Shown here: piece after piece, positions 16,879-25,037 of the stretch | Position numbering within the stretch: position 1 is the stretch's first letter | Layout of the letters: each line of letters begins with the position of its first letter | Source: Chloroflexota bacterium | Lineage (GTDB): Bacteria > Chloroflexota > Anaerolineae > Anaerolineales > Anaerolineaceae | Reading direction: 5' to 3' | DNA: 64,000 bases | Assembly: GCA_021825925.1 (NCBI GenBank) | Contig: JAKAFP010000001.1 | Location: 372,001-436,000, forward strand | The notes under the pieces: generated by a model | What the model was told of the DNA's origin: nothing | Seen by the model: only the letters and a program-made list of their open reading frames with translations | Databases searched by the model: none | Made by a program: the position numbers and the translations under genes

Positions 16879-18630
16879 TTAATCATGTACCCAGGCAAAC
16901 ACGGTATCGAGTTGATCGTTGGTAATGGACCACTTGACATTGTGGGGTGGCAGAGATTCCTGGAGCATGAATTCAGGTGGGCGGTCATCCGCTGCAGTGA
17001 AACCGGCGCGTTCATTAAAGAGACGTTCCATTTTCAATATTTCTTTTCCAATGGGGATCACATCGTTGCCGGTCACGTTCAAGCCGGTAACACCCGCCAC
17101 GGATTCTGCCATGCCGGCCCAACCTTTTGCAATATCGAGAATTGGGAAAGCAATGAACAAACAGTAACCCGTGCTGTCAATGAATGCGGTTGCAGCCTGG
17201 AAGGTAAGGGATAGTTCGGTTTTTCCAGCGTCAGAAAGTGGATCCAGCTTTCCACTTACACCTGCAATTTCAGGAGCGATCGTATAACCGGCGGTATGAT
17301 CAGCGCCCATGGGGGAGGTGGCGTAGGTGACGCCAATGCCTTTCACAGCGCGTGGTTCATACGCAGGCATTGACTGTCCTTTGACCACGGGCACGCGGCT
17401 GACACCAAATGCCTTGGCTGTGGCTGAGACACCTTGTCCGAGGATGCGACCAAGGGGGGTTCCTTTGCGGATCTCATCAAAGCTCTTTAATGCACCTTCA
17501 GCGTCACCAAATTTTAATAATCCACCTTCCATGGCAATGGCGATGGTATTTCCTGCTTCAATGGTGTCCAAACCGATATCATTGCATTCGCGTGTCATTC
17601 GGGCGATCGTATCCAAATGATCAATACCGCAGTTGGCTCCCATTGACCAGGTGGTTTCGTATTCAATACAAGAGGCAATCGCTTTTCCAGATTCATCCGG
17701 GTAAATGTTGGAGCATTTGATGATACAACCTGGATGGCAGCCATGTCCCATGGTTCCTTCACCACCGCGTTTCTCGCACATTTCTGCCATGGCTTCGCCC
17801 GAGATCTTGGTTGCACCCTCAAATTGACCGGCGCTGAAGTTACGGGTGGGCAGGCCACCTGCTTCATTCAAGAGATTAACCAGCACTGCTGTACCAAAGG
17901 CATTTAATCCGCCGCCTTTTTTGGTCAATCCATGTTCCTGAATGGATTCGGTTAGTTTCTTGCGTCCTTCTTTGAACAGTTCTTCGTTGGCAATTTCGAC
18001 ACCGGGTCCATCGCCGATCACCACCATGGCTTTTACGCCACGGGCGCCCAACACTGCCCCCATGCCGCCGCGGCCGGCGTAACGTCCGGGCTTGTTTTCT
18101 GGATCATTGACCGAAATGCCGGCATTTGATAATTTCATCTCGCCAGCCTGGCCAATACCGATCACAGCTGATTTAGGATATTTCCCCCACAGGATCTCAT
18201 CAACCTCGTACATGCCTTTTCCCAAAAGATCAGCCGCTGATTCAAACTTAACACCATCTTTGTTGATGACCAGTGTGTACCACTTGTTTGCGGCTGGAGT
18301 TCCTTCGATGATAATAGCAGCCAGACGGAGTTTGGCGATCATTTGTCCGCTCAGCCCGCCGGCATTGGATTCTTTGATACCACCCGTTAGTGGGCTTTTT
18401 CCTCCAAAAGAGGTGCGGCCGCTGCTGGGAGCAGCAGGTGACCCAGTCACCCATCCAGGAGCAATGACAACCTTGTTACTGGGGCCAAGTGGGTGGCACA
18501 ACGGATCCACTTCGTCACAAACGATCGCAGAAGTAAGTCCGCGACCTGCCCACCTCGACCACTTTGCGGGTACATCTTCGTAAGTAGCTTTTAATTCCGA
18601 CATGTTGATTCTTAATATTTTTTTTGCCAT
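16879..18630 (-). CDS. Tungsten-containing aldehyde ferredoxin oxidoreductase
   Basis: A 583-residue enzyme of the AOR family, oxidising aldehydes to acids (or reducing acids) with ferredoxin as partner. The N-terminal domain contains FGGKSPLTGG, and the second domain PGRYAGRGGMGAVLGARGVK. Cluster ligands are seen in GHGCHPGCIIKCSN (C-x3-C-x3-C), and a further Cys in DSTGYCLFI fits the fourth. AAGGAG precedes the ATG. It heads a group with an unknown protein, moaD, the radical SAM maturase and moeB. With TupABC and moaACDE next door, tungsten rather than molybdenum is the expected metal. It is probably cytoplasmic. Confidence 0.92.
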   Translation of the reverse strand: MAKKILRINMSELKATYEDVPAKWSRWAGRGLTSAIVCDEVDPLCHPLGPSNKVVIAPGWVTGSPAAPSSGRTSFGGKSPLTGGIKESNAGGLSGQMIAKLRLAAIIIEGTPAANKWYTLVINKDGVKFESAADLLGKGMYEVDEILWGKYPKSAVIGIGQAGEMKLSNAGISVNDPENKPGRYAGRGGMGAVLGARGVKAMVVIGDGPGVEIANEELFKEGRKKLTESIQEHGLTKKGGGLNAFGTAVLVNLLNEAGGLPTRNFSAGQFEGATKISGEAMAEMCEKRGGEGTMGHGCHPGCIIKCSNIYPDESGKAIASCIEYETTWSMGANCGIDHLDTIARMTRECNDIGLDTIEAGNTIAIAMEGGLLKFGDAEGALKSFDEIRKGTPLGRILGQGVSATAKAFGVSRVPVVKGQSMPAYEPRAVKGIGVTYATSPMGADHTAGYTIAPEIAGVSGKLDPLSDAGKTELSLTFQAATAFIDSTGYCLFIAFPILDIAKGWAGMAESVAGVTGLNVTGNDVIPIGKEILKMERLFNERAGFTAADDRPPEFMLQESLPPHNVKWSITNDQLDTVFAWVHD

Positions 18631-18690
18631 TTCAGAATTCTCCTTCCATTTTTAGGTTGGCACAATTTAATTTCAAGAAGATAAGTGACA

Positions 18691-19053
18691 TTAATAATTA
18701 AGGTAAGAATGATGCATTGTTCCACATTCTTCGAGCGCTTTTTTTAATCCTTCAGACATGGGTAATCCGTCACGATATTGGTAGGGATACAATCGGTCTA
18801 CCGGAAAAATCCCAACATGATCACCATCATTGAATAACTCATTGGCATTCGTACTGATTCCCGGCACTTCACATAGGACTGCATTGATGAAGAGGTAGCC
18901 TCTTTCAGATTCCGGGATGCCAAGTTGCTTGAGTAGGTCTTGTTTTCCTGATCCTGGCTCCATTTTTATATCAACCTGGGCAACATAGTGGCCTCCGCCA
19001 AATCTCGCCAGGGAACCATACAAACTGACGTTCACGTTGATTAAATTTGCCAT
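18691..19053 (-). CDS. Divergent MoaD-like ubiquitin-fold protein without Gly-Gly
   Basis: About 120 residues. The first 85 resemble MoaD/ThiS (INVNVSLYGSLARF at the start, LFINAVLCEVPG, DGDHVGIFPVDRLYPYQ). After the position where GG should end the protein it continues for ~30 residues (LPMSEGLKKALEECGTMHHS). A sulfur-carrier function is therefore doubtful; it may be a structural partner of the AOR that follows 60 bases later. The start is uncertain: TTG 19086 overlaps a possible -10, and ATG 19065 and ATG 19053 are both open. I use 19053 because the beta-grasp domain begins there. Confidence 0.65.
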   Translation of the reverse strand: MANLINVNVSLYGSLARFGGGHYVAQVDIKMEPGSGKQDLLKQLGIPESERGYLFINAVLCEVPGISTNANELFNDGDHVGIFPVDRLYPYQYRDGLPMSEGLKKALEECGTMHHSYLNY

Positions 19054-19085
19054 AACCCATTTCATGGATTGGATTTTTAATATCA

Positions 19086-19115
19086 AATATAGACACTGTT
19101 TTGACGACTATGCAA
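19086..19115 (-). promoter_or_regulatory. Promoter candidate for the AOR operon
   Basis: On the minus strand TTGCAT (19115-19110) and TATATT (19091-19086) are 18 bases apart, directly upstream of the MoaD-like gene that begins the AOR operon. The -35 is poor and the call rests on the -10 and its position. Confidence 0.3.
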
Positions 19116-19190
19116 ATTTAGTTTAGCGATAATCCATTGGATTTACACTGGTATTTGGAATAGTCTTGGAAAGAATAAGTGACGAGAAAA

Positions 19191-19226
19191 AATCAACACC
19201 CTATACTTAAGTATAGGGTGTTGATT
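19191..19226 (-). terminator. 36-bp perfect palindrome, terminator of the two-component operon
   Basis: The arms AATCAACACCCTATACTT (19191-19208) and AAGTATAGGGTGTTGATT (19209-19226) are an uninterrupted perfect palindrome. On the minus strand it is followed by a run of six or more T (complement of the A-run at 19185-19192), the form of a Rho-independent terminator. It lies 33 bases after the response regulator stop. Perfect symmetry without a loop also makes it a possible protein-binding site. Confidence 0.75.
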
Positions 19227-19258
19227 CAAATTAATTTGAACTTCACTTGAACGTGGAT

Positions 19259-19900
19259 TTAATCTAGCAGATGATTTTTAAGCGCAATTGATACCGCTTC
19301 ACCCCGACTGTGTGCGTTCAATTTCGAGAGAATATTGGATACATGGAATTTGGCTGTTGAAAGGCTGAGCGATAGTATTTCAGAAATTTCAATATTGCTT
19401 TTCCCATTGGCCATTAAGGATAATACTTCTCTCTCACGGGTGGTCAAATCGAAAAAGGGTGACCCTGCAGGTGAAGATTGGTTATCTCTTTTCTGAGTAA
19501 CTTCTGGAGAAAAAATGGTCTTACCTGAATGAACTGCGCGAATCGCATTTGCAAGTTCATTAGCGGAAGTGTCTTTATATAAATATCCAGAAACACCAGC
19601 ATCAATCGCTTTGTTGATCAACTGTGGTTCGGTAAAACTGGTTAGTGCGATGATTTTTATTTTAGGCAGCTTAAGGTGAATCTGATGGGTGGCATTTAAA
19701 CCATCCATATTCGGCATGATGAGATCCATTAGAATGACATCAGGGTTTAATTTCTCTGCGAGTTTTACGGCTTCAATACCATTAACGGCTTCACCCACCA
19801 ATTCAAGATCATCGAAGGCGAGCAAAAACATGCGCAGACCACTGCGAACCATCGCATGATCGTCAACAATTAAGATGCGGATCGGATTTGGTTGGATCAT
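19259..19900 (-). CDS. NarL/LuxR-family response regulator
   Basis: Two-domain regulator of 213 residues from ATG 19900. The receiver has the acidic pair in LIVDDHAMVRSG, the phospho-acceptor Asp in VILMDLIMPNMDG (about D59) and the lysine in GYLYKD. The C-terminal LuxR helix-turn-helix reads LTTREREVLSLMANGKSN...EISEILSLSLSTAKFHVSNI. ATG 19900 overlaps the kinase stop as ATGA and is better supported than the upstream ATG 19927, which would overlap by 31 bases. It is co-transcribed with the histidine kinase and lies between the AOR operon and the tungstate transporter genes, so it may control one of them (inference). Confidence 0.9.
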   Translation of the reverse strand: MIQPNPIRILIVDDHAMVRSGLRMFLLAFDDLELVGEAVNGIEAVKLAEKLNPDVILMDLIMPNMDGLNATHQIHLKLPKIKIIALTSFTEPQLINKAIDAGVSGYLYKDTSANELANAIRAVHSGKTIFSPEVTQKRDNQSSPAGSPFFDLTTREREVLSLMANGKSNIEISEILSLSLSTAKFHVSNILSKLNAHSRGEAVSIALKNHLLD

Positions 19901-21117
19901 GGTTTTTCCAAATGAGGGTTTTTCCATTCAAGTTGTACTGTTGTGCCAAGATTTGGCTGGCTTTTAATGGATAGTTTTGCTCCGATCAAATCAGCCTTTT
20001 CTTGCATGATACTGAAACCCAAATGGTCTGAATTATCGCTTGTTTCTGAAAAACCCCGACCATCATCACTGATCGTTAGTTTTGCCTGGTTGCAAACGCC
20101 ATCGGGCGATTCACCCTCACGCACCAAACTGATCGAAATGTTGTTCGCTTCTGCGTGTTTTACAATATTATTGATGGCTTCTTGAGCGGTTCTATAAAAA
20201 GTAAGCCTCACATCCACAGGCAGAACGGTTTCACCCCTATTGGTAAAGGCAATGGGTTTTCGCAATCTGCCTGATGCGATTTCTGATAGCTGTTTCAGCA
20301 ATTCTTCCAACCGTGCTTCTTCGATCGCGTTCGGGCGCAATTCAAGCAGCAGTGAATGCATTTCTGCAATCGCTCCGCGGATCAAGAGTTGCAGCTCGTT
20401 CAAACCAACCGCTCCCTTTTCAGGGGCTCGTTGGATGATTTGGGGCAAGGTTTCAGCAATAAGGCTGGCTGAAAAAAGATTTTGAATGACGGAATCATGC
20501 AATTCACGAGCCAATCGGTTGCGTTCTCTGAAAACTGCATCCTGTTGGGCACGTTCACGCAGCCTGGCGTTATCTATGGCCAGGGCTGCTTGAATGGAAA
20601 AATCAATCGCCAGATCGAGCTCGTCATCGTTCAACTTGTGCCTTTTGACAAAAAAGAGCGTTAATACCCCATAACTTTCATCATGGATCTCGATCGGTAC
20701 GGATAGAATGGAACGATACCTTTTAATTATTTCATCGAATGCTTGGGCTTGTGTGGAACTTAAACCGGGCTCATTCAGAAGATCAACAAGATTGGTGCAA
20801 AATACAGGTTGTTTGATCAAGACGGCTTTCTCTGTGGCTATTCTTCCAAGAGCGACATTGGCAGATCGTAAACAATCTAAGGGCAGCCCCACCACGGATT
20901 GGATGGATAATGTGCCATCTGAATTAAGACGGTGTATTGCCACTGCGTCTGCTCTTAATAAGGGCAGGGCCTGGTTAACTATAAAATCTAGCAACTGGTC
21001 AATTTGTAGATCGGAATTTAATGCTGAAAGTGTTCCGCGTAAACTCGCCGCAACCGATCGTCGCCGCTCGAGTTCAGCCATCTCTTTATAAGTAAAGATC
21101 TGATCTGATTGATTCAT
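19897..21117 (-). CDS. GAF-domain sensor histidine kinase (NarL-type)
   Basis: A 406-residue cytoplasmic kinase without membrane helices. A GAF domain spans about residues 35-185, and is followed by a HisKA_3 dimerisation/phospho-acceptor motif RLARELHDSVIQNLF (His207) and a HATPase with SDDGRGFSE and a GLG-less LGFSIMQEKA segment. A TATAAT hexamer ends only six bases before the ATG, so the message may be leaderless. It partners the response regulator whose start overlaps its stop. A paralogue (27865-29103) shares the same architecture. Confidence 0.9.
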   Translation of the reverse strand: MNQSDQIFTYKEMAELERRRSVAASLRGTLSALNSDLQIDQLLDFIVNQALPLLRADAVAIHRLNSDGTLSIQSVVGLPLDCLRSANVALGRIATEKAVLIKQPVFCTNLVDLLNEPGLSSTQAQAFDEIIKRYRSILSVPIEIHDESYGVLTLFFVKRHKLNDDELDLAIDFSIQAALAIDNARLRERAQQDAVFRERNRLARELHDSVIQNLFSASLIAETLPQIIQRAPEKGAVGLNELQLLIRGAIAEMHSLLLELRPNAIEEARLEELLKQLSEIASGRLRKPIAFTNRGETVLPVDVRLTFYRTAQEAINNIVKHAEANNISISLVREGESPDGVCNQAKLTISDDGRGFSETSDNSDHLGFSIMQEKADLIGAKLSIKSQPNLGTTVQLEWKNPHLEKP

Positions 21118-21123
21118 TTTTAA

Positions 21124-21152
21124 ATTATAGCGTACTCGAATTTTTCCACCAA
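21124..21152 (-). promoter_or_regulatory. Promoter candidate giving a leaderless kinase mRNA
   Basis: TTGGTG (21152-21147) and TATAAT (21129-21124) are separated by 17 bases on the minus strand. Transcription would begin close to the A of the kinase ATG at 21117, leaving no room for a ribosome site, and none is seen. Confidence 0.45.
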
Positions 21153-21158
21153 CTGATC

Positions 21159-22250
21159 TTAAGACCGGATTTTCCCCGATGAAATTAAATGAATGGCGCT
21201 CGCTTTAAACACTGCCAGCACGTTTTTCCCGACTTCCAAGCCCATCTCTTTTACAGACCGACTCGTTATCAGGGCAGTCAACGAAAATCCGGATTTTAGT
21301 TGGACCCGCATGAATGGACCTTGGTTAATGATCTGTGTGATCTGGCAGGATACATGATTACGGGCTGAAGAAGGTTTAATCTTTTGATCATCAATGAATA
21401 GCGTTATATCTTCAGGTCTCAGGCATATGTAGACCTGGGTTCCAACCGCGATATCACCGACTGCTTCAAAAACAACATGATCAGCCTGGATCTGAAGCAG
21501 GTTATTGTCAACTCCAAACACATTTCCCGGAATGATATTATCCACACCCATAAAGGCTGCAACTTCAGGATTGGAGGGATGCGAGAAAACTTCTTGAGTT
21601 TGACTGACTTGATGGATTTTTCCATTTAACAAGACCGCCACTCTGTCTCCAACTGACAGGGCTTCTTCAAGGTCGTGGGTGACATAAATGCAAGTCTGAT
21701 TGGTTCTTGTGAAGATGTTTCGCAGGTCATCCAACAGCCCTTGTCGTGTTGGGTTATCCAGAGCGCTAAAAGGTTCGTCCATCAGCATCAATTCAGTTTC
21801 GAGACAAAAAGCCCTTGCCAGACTGACTCGCTGGGCTTCACCGCCCGAAAGGACTTTGGCTTGCCGTTTCGCAATGGGGAGGATATGTAACTGATCCATC
21901 CAATACTGCACTTTTCGATCAATTTCTTTTTTGTGCAGACCGCGAAATTTCAAGCCGCTGGCGATATTGTTTTCAACAGAGTCATTCAACAATAAGGGAG
22001 ATTGAAAAACCGTGCTAATTCTTCTGCGAAATTCCAGATCTGATAAATTCTGTTGGTTAGAGAAAAAGACATTTCCACTGGTCGGTCGCTTCAAACCGGC
22101 AGCCACTTGAAGCAAAGTGCTTTTTCCGGCTCCGTTGGGACCTAAAAGAACAAGTACTTCACCTTTGATTACACTAAGTTCATCCACCTCAAGAAGGGTG
22201 GTTTTTTCTGCCTGTACTTTGATGTTGTGAAGTTCAAGAAGGGTTGTCAT
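21159..22250 (-). CDS. tupC: Tungstate/molybdate ABC transporter ATP-binding protein
   Basis: A 363-residue ATPase with Walker A LGPNGAGKSTLLQ (about residue 37), signature LSGGEAQRVSLARAF, Walker B LMLMDEPFSALD and the switch-His segment YVTHDLEEAL. Residues ~240-355 form a C-terminal regulatory region with a TOBE/MOP-like part (SARNHVSCQITQIINQGP), as in ModC, which could sense the oxyanion. It follows the permease gene by 4 bases in the order A-B-C. The binding protein assigns the set to tungstate. Confidence 0.87.
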   Translation of the reverse strand: MTTLLELHNIKVQAEKTTLLEVDELSVIKGEVLVLLGPNGAGKSTLLQVAAGLKRPTSGNVFFSNQQNLSDLEFRRRISTVFQSPLLLNDSVENNIASGLKFRGLHKKEIDRKVQYWMDQLHILPIAKRQAKVLSGGEAQRVSLARAFCLETELMLMDEPFSALDNPTRQGLLDDLRNIFTRTNQTCIYVTHDLEEALSVGDRVAVLLNGKIHQVSQTQEVFSHPSNPEVAAFMGVDNIIPGNVFGVDNNLLQIQADHVVFEAVGDIAVGTQVYICLRPEDITLFIDDQKIKPSSARNHVSCQITQIINQGPFMRVQLKSGFSLTALITSRSVKEMGLEVGKNVLAVFKASAIHLISSGKIRS

Positions 22251-22254
22251 ACGG

Positions 22255-22947
22255 TTAATGCCTGCGTTGTTGTATGGAGGTTAAACCCAGGTTGACCAGG
22301 AAAGCGATCAAGAGCAGGATGATACTTAATGCAATTGCGGATGCAAACAGCCCTTTACTTGTTTCGAGCACAATTGCAGTGGTGAGCACTCGCGTTGATC
22401 CCAACAGGTTCCCTCCCACCATCATGGAAGCGCCCACTTCAGAGATGACGCTGCCAAAAGCCGCGATCAGGGCTGCGATCAGGGGTAATCTGGCTTCCTT
22501 CCATAAGGTTAAAACCATTTGGATTTTAGAGGCCCCCAGGCCCAATAACTGGATCCGCAGTTTTGGGTCCAATTGTTGTAAAGCGGATAACGTCAAACCG
22601 GCTGCCATCGGAAAAGCGATCAGCACCTGGGCGATGACAATGGCGGCAGGGGTATAGATCAAATGCATGAACCCCAGCGGTCCATTCCTCCACAGGAAGA
22701 TGCACACCACGAGACCGACCACCACCGGCGGGAGGGCCATACCTGTGTTTATTAAGCTGATCCAAAAACGCCTTGTTGGGAATTTGACCAATGCCAGAAA
22801 GGTCCCGATGGGCAGGCCAAAGATCAGGCTGATGAGTGTTGCCAGCCCTGAAACCTCAAGTGAAAGTAGGGTGATCCGAACAACTTCCGGATCACCCTTG
22901 AACAGCAATTCAAACGCTTTCAGTATTCCATCAAGAAGATTTTGCAT
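22255..22947 (-). CDS. tupB: Tungstate ABC transporter permease
   Basis: A 230-residue membrane protein with about five helices. It begins with a short periplasmic start and a first helix in LEVSGLATLISLIFGLPIG. The cytoplasmic docking loop is recognisable in LLGLGASKIQMVLTLWKEA (about residues 134-152). The GGRSRGV-like alternative frame is a shadow. It lies 5 bases after tupA and 4 before tupC, a tight operon. The length and the lack of an N-terminal extension match TupB. Confidence 0.87.
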   Translation of the reverse strand: MQNLLDGILKAFELLFKGDPEVVRITLLSLEVSGLATLISLIFGLPIGTFLALVKFPTRRFWISLINTGMALPPVVVGLVVCIFLWRNGPLGFMHLIYTPAAIVIAQVLIAFPMAAGLTLSALQQLDPKLRIQLLGLGASKIQMVLTLWKEARLPLIAALIAAFGSVISEVGASMMVGGNLLGSTRVLTTAIVLETSKGLFASAIALSIILLLIAFLVNLGLTSIQQRRH

Positions 22948-22952
22948 TACCT

Positions 22953-23894
22953 TTATTTTACATCATCCTCGGCTTTGCCTGCATCCGCAATGAACAACGC
23001 CTGGCCGTATTGATCCACGCCAAATTCAGCGATCACTTTTTGGGTCTCATCTGAAACAATCCAATCAGCAAAAGCCTTGGCTCCCTCATAATTGGTGTTT
23101 GGCCACAATTTGGGGTTGACCGTGATAACATGATAAATATTCAATAGGGATTTGTCGCCTTCAAAAAGGATGGCCAAATCGAGGGTATCTTTCATGGATA
23201 GATAGGTGGCTCGATCTGTCAGAGTATATCCCGCTTTTTCTGAAGCAACCCGCAGGGTATCACCCATTCCCTGTCCCGTAACCAGATACCAATCGCCTTC
23301 GGGCGTGATCTCGGCGGACTTCCAAAGCTTGAGTTCAGCTTTGTTGGTTCCCGAATCATCTCCACGTGAGACAAAGACGGATTTTGTGTTATTGATGGCT
23401 GTGAATACATCTTTTGTTGATGCAAGGTCTTTGATTTTTGCGGGATCGTCAGCAGGGCCGACAAGGATGAAATCATTGTGCATGACCAGATAACGATCTT
23501 GACCATATCCACCATCCATATATTCAACTTCGGATGAAGGAGCATGGACGAGTAAAACATCAGCACTGCCTTCTTTTCCCATCGTCAATGCCTGGCCAGT
23601 ACCGACCGCGACCATCTTTACGGTGTAACCGGTCTGTTTTTCGAACAGTGGAATTAGAACGTCCAACAATCCTGAATCACGAGTGCTGGTAGTGGTTGCC
23701 AGAATGATCTCTGGGTTGGCGGGTGTTGTCGGTGCAACTGTTGGGGCTGCTGTAGCGACTTCAGTAACCACTTCGGTTGCAGGGGCAGCTGTTGCGGCAG
23801 GAGCTTCAGTCGCTGGCGTTGCTGTTGCGCATCCGCTCAATAGCAGTGACAATATAAAAATGATGCTGACGAATATTGTTGCTCTTTTTTGCAT
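22953..23894 (-). CDS. tupA: Tungstate-binding lipoprotein
   Basis: A 313-residue extracytoplasmic binding protein. A lipobox LLLSGC follows a 20-residue hydrophobic leader, then an Ala/Thr/Pro-rich linker of ~40 residues anchors the domain. The mature part opens with ILATTTSTRDSGLL and continues with VGTGQALTMGKEGSADVLLVH, the fingerprint of TupA, whose TTTS and related residues bind tungstate. A good sigma-70-type promoter lies upstream. High-affinity tungstate uptake fits the AOR and cofactor genes on both sides. Confidence 0.93.
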   Translation of the reverse strand: MQKRATIFVSIIFILSLLLSGCATATPATEAPAATAAPATEVVTEVATAAPTVAPTTPANPEIILATTTSTRDSGLLDVLIPLFEKQTGYTVKMVAVGTGQALTMGKEGSADVLLVHAPSSEVEYMDGGYGQDRYLVMHNDFILVGPADDPAKIKDLASTKDVFTAINNTKSVFVSRGDDSGTNKAELKLWKSAEITPEGDWYLVTGQGMGDTLRVASEKAGYTLTDRATYLSMKDTLDLAILFEGDKSLLNIYHVITVNPKLWPNTNYEGAKAFADWIVSDETQKVIAEFGVDQYGQALFIADAGKAEDDVK

Positions 23895-23927
23895 GCTTCT
23901 CTCCCTTTGTTTGTTTATCTGTATAAT

Positions 23928-23976
23928 TGTACCCGTACAGTAATATAAATATAGAGAGGTTTTTTGTTTTTGTCAA
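23928..23976 (-). promoter_or_regulatory. tup promoter with TGTAC-CC-GTACA palindrome at the start site
   Basis: TTGACA (23976-23971) is followed after exactly 17 bases by TATATT (23953-23948). The predicted start near 23941 abuts a perfect 5-2-5 inverted repeat, TGTACCCGTACA (23928-23939), placed where a repressor would block transcription. A tungstate- or molybdate-responsive regulator is a plausible ligand; none is proven. Confidence 0.65.
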
Positions 23977-23995
23977 GTATTCCTGCTTAAAAAAT

Positions 23996-24021
23996 CAGAA
24001 CGTCAGTTTTTTGACGTTCTG
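23996..24021 (-). terminator. Rho-independent terminator of the moa operon
   Basis: CAGAACGTCA (23996-24005) and TGACGTTCTG (24012-24021) form a 10-bp stem with a six-base loop. On the minus strand the stem is followed by a T-run (complement of 23988-23994). It lies 49 bases after the moaE stop and separates the operon from the tup promoter. Confidence 0.8.
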
Positions 24022-24070
24022 GAAGTCTCGTTTTGGAATGTGAATTCTTTGCCCAATTGTTAAGGGATGT

Positions 24071-24529
24071 TCAATCCTCTGTTGTTGGAAGGTAATGCCC
24101 CTCGATCCATTCTTCTCCGTTGTCTCCGATCTCTTTTTTCCACACAGGGACGATTTCTTTTAAACGATCAATTCCATATTTTGCTGCATCAAAAACGCCG
24201 GTGTCTCGGTGAGAAGCGGTGCAGCCGACGAGAACCGTCGGGGTTTGAGGCATCAGTTTTCCGATGCGTTGCACGATTATGATTCCTTCAATCTCAGGCC
24301 ATCGCGAGCGGATCTCATCTGCGATTTTCCTCATTTTCTCTTCAGCCATGGGTTTATAGGCTTCGTACTCCAGGTAATTGGTATTTCGCGCTTCTCGTGC
24401 AGTCACGCCGCGGACGATTCCAGTAAACAAAGCTGCAGCTCCAGTGCTGGGTAAGGAGATCTTTTCAAGCAGGGCATCAATATCAAGCTTTTCTTCTGTG
24501 ATGGCGATTACCAATGGGAATTCATTCAT
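24071..24529 (-). CDS. moaE: Molybdopterin synthase catalytic subunit
   Basis: A 152-residue MoaE. It shows GAAALFTGIVRG near residue 30, LEYEAYKPMAEEKM, IVQRIGKLMPQTPTVLV, the HRDTGVFDAAKYGID region and the catalytic lysines in VWKKE. With MoaD it converts cyclic pyranopterin monophosphate to molybdopterin. It is the last gene of the moaD-A-C-E operon, one base after moaC, and is followed by a strong terminator. Confidence 0.93.
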   Translation of the reverse strand: MNEFPLVIAITEEKLDIDALLEKISLPSTGAAALFTGIVRGVTAREARNTNYLEYEAYKPMAEEKMRKIADEIRSRWPEIEGIIIVQRIGKLMPQTPTVLVGCTASHRDTGVFDAAKYGIDRLKEIVPVWKKEIGDNGEEWIEGHYLPTTED

Positions 24530-24530
24530 A

Positions 24531-25019
24531 TTACTTCAGCACCTCATTAACAATATCGCCGGATCTTCCCCCATGTTTTTCGATCAACCGGATGTTTTGA
24601 ATGCACATCGTTTTTTCGGCAGCCTTCGCCATATCATAGATGGTCAGTGCAGCCACTGAGACTGCGGTCAGGGCTTCCATTTCTACACCAGTTTTGCCTG
24701 TCACTTTCACGGTTGCAGTGATAACGATTCCAGGCAGCAGGTCATTTATTTGCATCTCAACGTCAACTTTTGTGATTGGCAGAGGATGGCACAAAGGGAT
24801 TAACTCGGATGTTTTTTTGGCCGCTTGAATGCCTGCTATCTGCGCCACGGTCAAGACATCACCCTTTTTCATGGCGCCTGCTTTGATCAAGGCCAGTGTT
24901 TCGGGTGTCATTCGGATTTCTCCGCAGGCGATGGCTACTCGCGTGGTGTCTGTCTTGTCGCCGACATCAACCATTTTTGCCTTGCCATTAGCATCAATAT
25001 GCGATAATTCCATTTTCAT
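24531..25019 (-). CDS. moaC: Cyclic pyranopterin monophosphate synthase
   Basis: A 162-residue MoaC. It starts [18 protein letters not shown]. The catalytic region [16 protein letters not shown] contains the conserved C-H pair, and [23 protein letters not shown] carries the active-site acid region. It acts after MoaA in forming cPMP. It lies 18 bases after moaA and abuts moaE. No fusion to MogA or MoaB is present. Confidence 0.95.
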   Translation of the reverse strand: MKMELSHIDANGKAKMVDVGDKTDTTRVAIACGEIRMTPETLALIKAGAMKKGDVLTVAQIAGIQAAKKTSELIPLCHPLPITKVDVEMQINDLLPGIVITATVKVTGKTGVEMEALTAVSVAALTIYDMAKAAEKTMCIQNIRLIEKHGGRSGDIVNEVLK

Positions 25020-25037
25020 ACCGTCCCTATTTTTGAT

